A DNA stretch of 11,426 nucleotides from Ignavibacteria bacterium (GTDB taxonomy: Bacteria > Bacteroidota > Ignavibacteria > Ignavibacteriales > Ignavibacteriaceae). The position numbers and the translations under genes were made by a program. The notes beneath the pieces are model-generated. The model was given only the letters and a program-made list of their open reading frames with translations, searched no databases and had not been told where the DNA came from. The stretch covers positions 1-11,426 of the forward strand of contig JAOTUT010000027.1 in NCBI GenBank assembly GCA_029863735.1, written 5' to 3'. Positions 7,831-11,426 of the stretch are shown piece after piece; the stretch's first letter is position 1; every line of letters starts with the position of its first letter.

Positions 7831-8589
7831 TTATTTTAACAATAACATTTTTTTAGTTTGTACAAAATCTCCTGTTTGCAGGCGGTAGAAATATATGCCG
7901 CTTGTCAATTCTCTTGCATCAAACTCAATTTCATAATTACCTACTGTTTTTTCTTCATTAACTAGTGTTTTCATTTCTCTACCAAGCAAATCATAAATTT
8001 TAAGCTTTACTAATTCAGTTGTTGGAATTTGGTACCGAATTGTTGTGGTTGGATTAAAAGGATTCGGGAAATTTTGGAATAGATAAAATGATGGAAGTAA
8101 TTTAGAATCGTTTAAAACTTCAAGTACTGGCACGCCTATCTGTTTCACTTCTAATATATTACGCCAAAATGAAGTACCAACCCATTGTGTCTCCCATGTC
8201 CGATATGTTAAACCCCAAGATTGAAAATATTTTAATGTATCGTCCCCGTAAAGTGAATAATAGTGATCTATAATTTGAATAACTGAACTATCAGTTGAAT
8301 ATCTTTCAACTGAAATTTTAGACCATGGACTATGTGAACCCCAATCTGTACCCCAATGATTAAATATGACTATTTCAGGGATTGTCAATAGGTGGTTTCC
8401 TACCAGAGATTCACTAATTTCAAAAAAAATAGTATCGTTCTGATGAATTGTTATTGGCTCTGGCCAAGTCACTATTCTGTGTGAGAGATGATTTCTTTCT
8501 TCAATTAACCATAATCTTAATGTATCTCCTATTATTGAATTGGAACGCACAATCAATTCTACACTTCCGCTATCTGTCGCCAAAGGCAC
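7831..8589 (-). CDS. T9SS type-A sorting domain protein, open C-terminal part of an interrupted gene
   Basis: 252 residues from a GTG at 8589. No Shine-Dalgarno site precedes the GTG and no signal peptide follows it. The frame is open upstream to a TAG at 8647-8649, and beyond that it joins an ATG with a perfect ribosome binding site and signal peptide (8772), so the intact protein would be 313 residues. Residues 1-150 form a beta-rich domain that I cannot assign; GLTYRTWETQW (126-136) resembles the end of secreted proteins of unknown function from related bacteria. Residues 165-252 are the T9SS type-A domain: LFQNFPNPFNPTTTIRYQIP (170-189), KLKIYDLLGREMKTL (195-209), GNYEIEFDARELTSGIYFYR (217-236) and the final KKMLLLK. 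That domain normally directs export through the outer membrane and surface attachment, but it needs Sec export first, so this shortened form alone should not be secreted. Confidence 0.7.
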   Translation of the reverse strand: MPLATDSGSVELIVRSNSIIGDTLRLWLIEERNHLSHRIVTWPEPITIHQNDTIFFEISESLVGNHLLTIPEIVIFNHWGTDWGSHSPWSKISVERYSTDSSVIQIIDHYYSLYGDDTLKYFQSWGLTYRTWETQWVGTSFWRNILEVKQIGVPVLEVLNDSKLLPSFYLFQNFPNPFNPTTTIRYQIPTTELVKLKIYDLLGREMKTLVNEEKTVGNYEIEFDARELTSGIYFYRLQTGDFVQTKKMLLLK

Positions 8590-8646
8590 CGGCCCAGATG
8601 GGCAAGAATAAGTACGTTCGTAATCATATCTATAAAGCAGATTTGT

Positions 8647-8772
8647 CTATAGTGGAAATATATCTATATCAGTAGAATCGCTTCTTGCAACAGAAGGTAA
8701 AAGCAGCAATATTGCAATTACTAGATGAATTGTCGAGCTAAATACATTGCAAATATTTGATTTTATTTTCAT
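8647..8772 (-). pseudogene. 5' fragment of the T9SS protein gene: signal peptide ended by in-frame TAG
   Basis: ATG at 8770-8772 encodes 41 residues starting MKIKSNICNVF, with a hydrophobic core LVIAILLLLPSVA at about 18-30 and a likely signal peptidase site near SVA-RS, then STDIDIFPL and TAG at 8647-8649. The TAG is exactly in frame with the 252-residue segment downstream, and the codons between them (NLLYRYDYERTYSCPSGPVP...) look coding. This is therefore the natural start of the same gene, split by a single stop codon. A one-base change from CAG (Gln) would explain it. Causes may be a real nonsense mutation, a sequencing or assembly error, or, less likely, amber read-through. Confidence 0.75.
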
Positions 8773-8779
8773 CCCAATA

Positions 8780-8785
8780 CTCCTT
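8780..8785 (-). promoter_or_regulatory. Strong Shine-Dalgarno site before the interrupted T9SS gene
   Basis: The minus strand reads AAGGAG, then 7 nt, then ATG at 8772. It is the best ribosome binding site in the window and lies in the 20-nt gap after the glycosidase-like gene. It fixes the start at 8772 rather than the GTG at 8589. Confidence 0.8.
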
Positions 8786-8792
8786 TTCAGTA

Positions 8793-10289
8793 TTATTCAA
8801 GAAATATTAATTCACTATCACCAGGATTAATTATTAAATCAATAAACTGATTAGTTGAAATTATTGAATACTTATCAGCATCAGCATCAAACTTATATAT
8901 ACTATAAATCTTGTCCAATCTAATTTTAACATTCGATTCTGATTTAACATCTTTATTTACTATGAGTAAATATTTTTCATTTGTGTTTATTCCATCGTCA
9001 GCAGAAAAAACACCTATTAAAATTTTCGGAAGAACTTCTGCATCATTATTATTTGTAATTTCTTTAATTACACTGTTAGGTTTATTTTTCACAAAAATTG
9101 ATTCATTGATATTCAATTGTTTGTTGGGATAGTCTGATGGGTGAATGACTTCAACTGATTTAAGTTTTGATAAAATTTGCCCGATTTTTTGAACATTTTG
9201 GTTTAACTCTTGCACGGGTACAAAGAGTGGGCCATGCAATGAGTCTGCAACATTTGGATTGTCAACATAGTCTTCTAATATCCAGGAACTATAGCCAAGT
9301 TTTGTAAAGCTTTTTGAATATAAATAATATCCAATTCCTTTAGCACCATATGCTAATGCACTATAAACCTGGAAGCATATTTCCTCAAAAGTTGGTTCCT
9401 TGTAACTGAGGTGTTCGCTTGAAAGCACAACCATCCAGAAAGGAATATTATACTCTAATGATTTTTTTCTGATTATTTTTAAATTTAAAAAATAATCCTT
9501 TCTAAACCCTCCCGCCTTCTTAACAAGTAAAGGATAATGATCAAAACTTAGTACTCTTGGCTTATACTGTTGTGATAGAATAAAAGCATCTATGTAATCT
9601 TCGTATGCCTCTTCCGTTGGAGTTTCCTGCCAATAAGTTGGAAAGAGATTTACATAACCAAGTTTTTTGCTAAAACTGGAATCAGAGCGAATCTGCTTAA
9701 CCATTCTATCAATATCTTCATAATCATCATTTGGAAATAAATTAAAAGGGGTACAGAACTTTCTATTATTGCCTGGTTCATCCCAGATGTACCAGCCGTA
9801 AACAAATTCATCATTAAACTCTTCAAGATATGTTTTAATATGTTTATTTGATTCATTATTTGAATTAAAATAAATAAAATCATCTTTACATTCATTTTCA
9901 AGAATAGCTATCCATCTTAAATCTGAGTCTCCCAATTCTTTAAATGCTTGTCTAAGGTTATTTGGATCTGGCATCCAACCAAGATTTGCATTGATGATGA
10001 TATTTATTCCACCTTTTTCAATAATCTTCAATGATGCACTAAGGTCTTTTGTTCCGTCTGGTACATTGTACGCAAAAATTGGAAATAGTCCACGAGGATC
10101 ATCCCAAGATTCATATTGCTGTGATTGTTTTTTGATTGGTTGGGATATTTGAGCTTTAAGAGGATTATATGGATTCACAACATTTGTAAACACAAAATTG
10201 TTGAAACGAGAAGACTGACTTAATCCTAGATAAACCACTACAAGCAAACAAATTATTAAAACACTTATTACTAAGATTAACTTTTTCAT
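8793..10289 (-). CDS. Exported TIM-barrel glycoside-hydrolase-like protein
   Basis: 498 residues. A single hydrophobic helix (about 4-24) follows MKK and has no lipobox, so the protein is exported and may remain anchored by an uncleaved N-terminus. The body reads as a (beta/alpha)8 glycosidase-like barrel: GLFPIFAYNVP at 67-77, GGINIIINANLGW (93-105), LRWIAILENE (124-133), FVYGWYIWDEPG at 162-173, VLSFDHYPL (246-254), IPFWMVVLSSEH (282-293) and ALAYGAKGIGYYLYS (311-325). E171 in WDEP at a strand end is the likely acid/base and E292 a candidate nucleophile; both are inferred from position. Residues about 350-498 look like a beta-rich C-terminal domain ending GDSELIFLE, common in beta-galactosidase-like and related barrels. 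No family can be assigned. No T9SS domain is present, unlike its two neighbours. ATG at 10289, 27 nt after the upstream gene, with a weak ribosome binding site. Next to a polysaccharide operon it could trim or remodel the glycan; this is inference. Confidence 0.65.
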   Translation of the reverse strand: MKKLILVISVLIICLLVVVYLGLSQSSRFNNFVFTNVVNPYNPLKAQISQPIKKQSQQYESWDDPRGLFPIFAYNVPDGTKDLSASLKIIEKGGINIIINANLGWMPDPNNLRQAFKELGDSDLRWIAILENECKDDFIYFNSNNESNKHIKTYLEEFNDEFVYGWYIWDEPGNNRKFCTPFNLFPNDDYEDIDRMVKQIRSDSSFSKKLGYVNLFPTYWQETPTEEAYEDYIDAFILSQQYKPRVLSFDHYPLLVKKAGGFRKDYFLNLKIIRKKSLEYNIPFWMVVLSSEHLSYKEPTFEEICFQVYSALAYGAKGIGYYLYSKSFTKLGYSSWILEDYVDNPNVADSLHGPLFVPVQELNQNVQKIGQILSKLKSVEVIHPSDYPNKQLNINESIFVKNKPNSVIKEITNNNDAEVLPKILIGVFSADDGINTNEKYLLIVNKDVKSESNVKIRLDKIYSIYKFDADADKYSIISTNQFIDLIINPGDSELIFLE

Positions 10290-10316
10290 TAAACTAATTT
10301 TACTCTAATGCTATTT

Positions 10317-11183
10317 TCATTTTAACAAAACCATTTTCTTAGCTTTCTGAATACCATCCATCCGTAGTTCATAAAAATATGTTCCTGAAGACACATTTAT
10401 TCCGAATTCATTTTTCCCTTCCCAATGTGTTGAATACTCACCTGCTGATTGATACTCATTAACAATTCTTTTGACGATACTCCCACCAATATCAAATATA
10501 GTCAGTTCCACATTTGCTTCTTCCGATATTAAATATTTAATATTTGTTTGAGAGTTGAAAGGATTCGGGAAATTCTGTTCTAGTAAAAATTCTTTAGGAA
10601 TTGTTTTTGAAGATTCAAGTCCAACGTTTGAGACACCAGTATTATAAGAAATATATTGCTTATATATAGTCCCAGGAACTGTATACCGTGAAACGATCAA
10701 TTCTAGCATCCCATCAGAATCTATATCCATAATCCCATAATAATTATAGTAGAAGTTTGGATCATTAAATTCTATAAGAGTCACATTGTTAACCAGATCA
10801 AAAAGCTTAAACCCGTAATAAGTATAAGTTGTGGTATAAGAACTATAAACATAAAATTCCGGGAATCCATCTCCTGTAAAATCATAATTTGTCGAATAAA
10901 TTTGTCTGAAGGCGTCCTTCTCTGCTTGAGTAAAGTAATAAGTGTATTCTGGAGTCAGATTATATCCACCTTCATGCATATATTCAATTTTATCTTGGTC
11001 ATTTACATAAAAGCGATAATTTTGATAGCCGGAATAAGGGTTTAAAATATATAAACTTACCCACCCGGCTTGGACATCGTCAGAATATGAAGGTGATGAC
11101 CATTCTTCAACAAACTGAGAATAAGATTTTGCGGAAGTAATAAAAAAAAGTAATACTGTAAAAAGGATTATTAATCTCTTCAT
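10317..11183 (-). CDS. Secreted T9SS type-A sorting domain protein with DxDxDG loops (VCBS/FG-GAP-like)
   Basis: 288 residues. Signal peptide at about 1-22 (MKRLIILFTVLLFFITSAKS then YSQ). The mature part has two acidic loops, DFTGDG at 101-106 followed by FPEFYVYSS, and DIDSDG at 153-158 followed by MLELIVSR. This is the calcium-binding turn plus beta strand of VCBS/FG-GAP-type blades; only two are seen, so a complete propeller is unlikely. The section between them is rich in tyrosine and threonine (about 110-125). The C-terminus is a T9SS type-A sorting domain: LLEQNFPNPFNSQTNIKYLI (200-219), VELTIFDIGG (225-234), GTYFYELRMDG (267-277) and final KKMVLLK. It should be exported by Sec, moved through the outer membrane by T9SS and attached to the surface or released. 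Function unknown. ATG at 11183 has AGAGG 5 nt upstream. It appears to be the first gene of its cluster. Confidence 0.8.
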   Translation of the reverse strand: MKRLIILFTVLLFFITSAKSYSQFVEEWSSPSYSDDVQAGWVSLYILNPYSGYQNYRFYVNDQDKIEYMHEGGYNLTPEYTYYFTQAEKDAFRQIYSTNYDFTGDGFPEFYVYSSYTTTYTYYGFKLFDLVNNVTLIEFNDPNFYYNYYGIMDIDSDGMLELIVSRYTVPGTIYKQYISYNTGVSNVGLESSKTIPKEFLLEQNFPNPFNSQTNIKYLISEEANVELTIFDIGGSIVKRIVNEYQSAGEYSTHWEGKNEFGINVSSGTYFYELRMDGIQKAKKMVLLK

Positions 11184-11426
11184 TTTTTCCTCTTAAGATT
11201 AAAATCATAATAAAATGTAATCATTTTAAATTATATAATAGAAATTGATAATTTATATAATATTAGTTTGATCTATTATTTGTTTCAACCAAATAGCACA
11301 ATTAAATCAGACTGATAAATCTTAATCAATCAACAAAATAGTGTTGTTACTCAGGTTAATAACTTCAATTTACAATCTTCGGTTAACATTGTATAATTAA
11401 TTTTAATATGAACTGTTTTGAAATAA
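11184..11426 (-). promoter_or_regulatory. AT-rich upstream region of the secreted-protein cluster, possible promoter
   Basis: No gene is seen in these 243 nt. On the minus strand a perfect TATAAT lies at 11235-11230, about 46 nt before the ATG at 11183, a fair distance for a -10 box. No TTGACA-like hexamer stands 16-18 nt farther up and no Bacteroidetes-type TAnnTTTG box was found. Because the region is nearly all A and T, the match may be chance. Confidence 0.22.

Noticed and set aside
8448..8675. 75-codon plus-strand frame antisense to the interrupted T9SS gene
   Set aside because: Antisense shadow with no Shine-Dalgarno site and no recognisable motif.
9650..9901. 83-codon minus-strand frame inside the glycosidase-like gene
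   Set aside because: Alternate frame of a real gene; Met/Ile-rich composition is what AT-rich shadow frames give.
11200..11280. TTAAAAT...ATTTTAA and other A/T inverted repeats upstream of the secreted-protein cluster
   Set aside because: Pure A/T arms of 7 nt are expected by chance in a region with almost no G or C.

Overview
AT-rich window (by eye roughly two thirds A+T) in which every supportable gene lies on the minus strand, so the genes are transcribed from high to low coordinates. Two encoded proteins end in a type IX secretion (T9SS) type-A sorting domain with the signature NFPNPFN near its start and a KKMxLLK end. Together with low GC and a mix of strong and weak Shine-Dalgarno sites, this suggests a bacterium of the Bacteroidota/Ignavibacteriota/Chlorobiota assemblage. 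The exact NFPNPFNPTTTIRYQIP form is very common in Ignavibacteria-like genomes. This placement rests on motif recognition, not on a marker gene.

Right part (11183 down to 7831): a compact three-gene cluster for exported proteins, with 27-nt and 20-nt gaps. First comes a secreted T9SS protein with two DxDxDG-like calcium loops (10317-11183). Next is an exported or membrane-anchored TIM-barrel glycoside-hydrolase-like protein with a WDEP motif (8793-10289). Last is a T9SS protein whose frame is broken by an in-frame TAG just after its signal peptide (7831-8772 overall). A 369-nt AT-rich gap with a weak terminator-like hairpin and a longer imperfect inverted repeat follows.

Left and middle part (7461 down to 397): a surface-polysaccharide operon in the order chain-length regulator (Wzz-like), O-antigen ligase/polymerase-like (Wzy/WaaL), flippase (Wzx-like), GT2 glycosyltransferase, SAM methyltransferase with an N-terminal zinc-ribbon-like Cys cluster, and a second GT2 glycosyltransferase. 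Gaps are 20-40 nt (109 nt before the canonical flippase start), with one 8-nt gene overlap. The set matches a Wzx/Wzy-dependent pathway: glycosyltransferases build a lipid-linked repeat, the methyltransferase may decorate it, the flippase moves it across the inner membrane, the Wzy-like protein polymerises or ligates it, and the Wzz-like protein sets chain length. The initiating sugar-phosphate transferase, outer-membrane exporter and tyrosine kinase are not in the window. A hairpin with an 8-U tract closes the operon at 364-391, and a cobalamin-binding radical SAM gene begins beyond it and runs off the left edge.

The most notable points are the amber-interrupted T9SS gene, which keeps a perfect ribosome binding site and signal peptide; the flippase gene, whose conserved N-terminus extends upstream of any canonical start codon; and the pairing of a glycan-building operon with an exported glycosidase-like protein. 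I see no tRNA, rRNA, CRISPR array, transposase or integrase.
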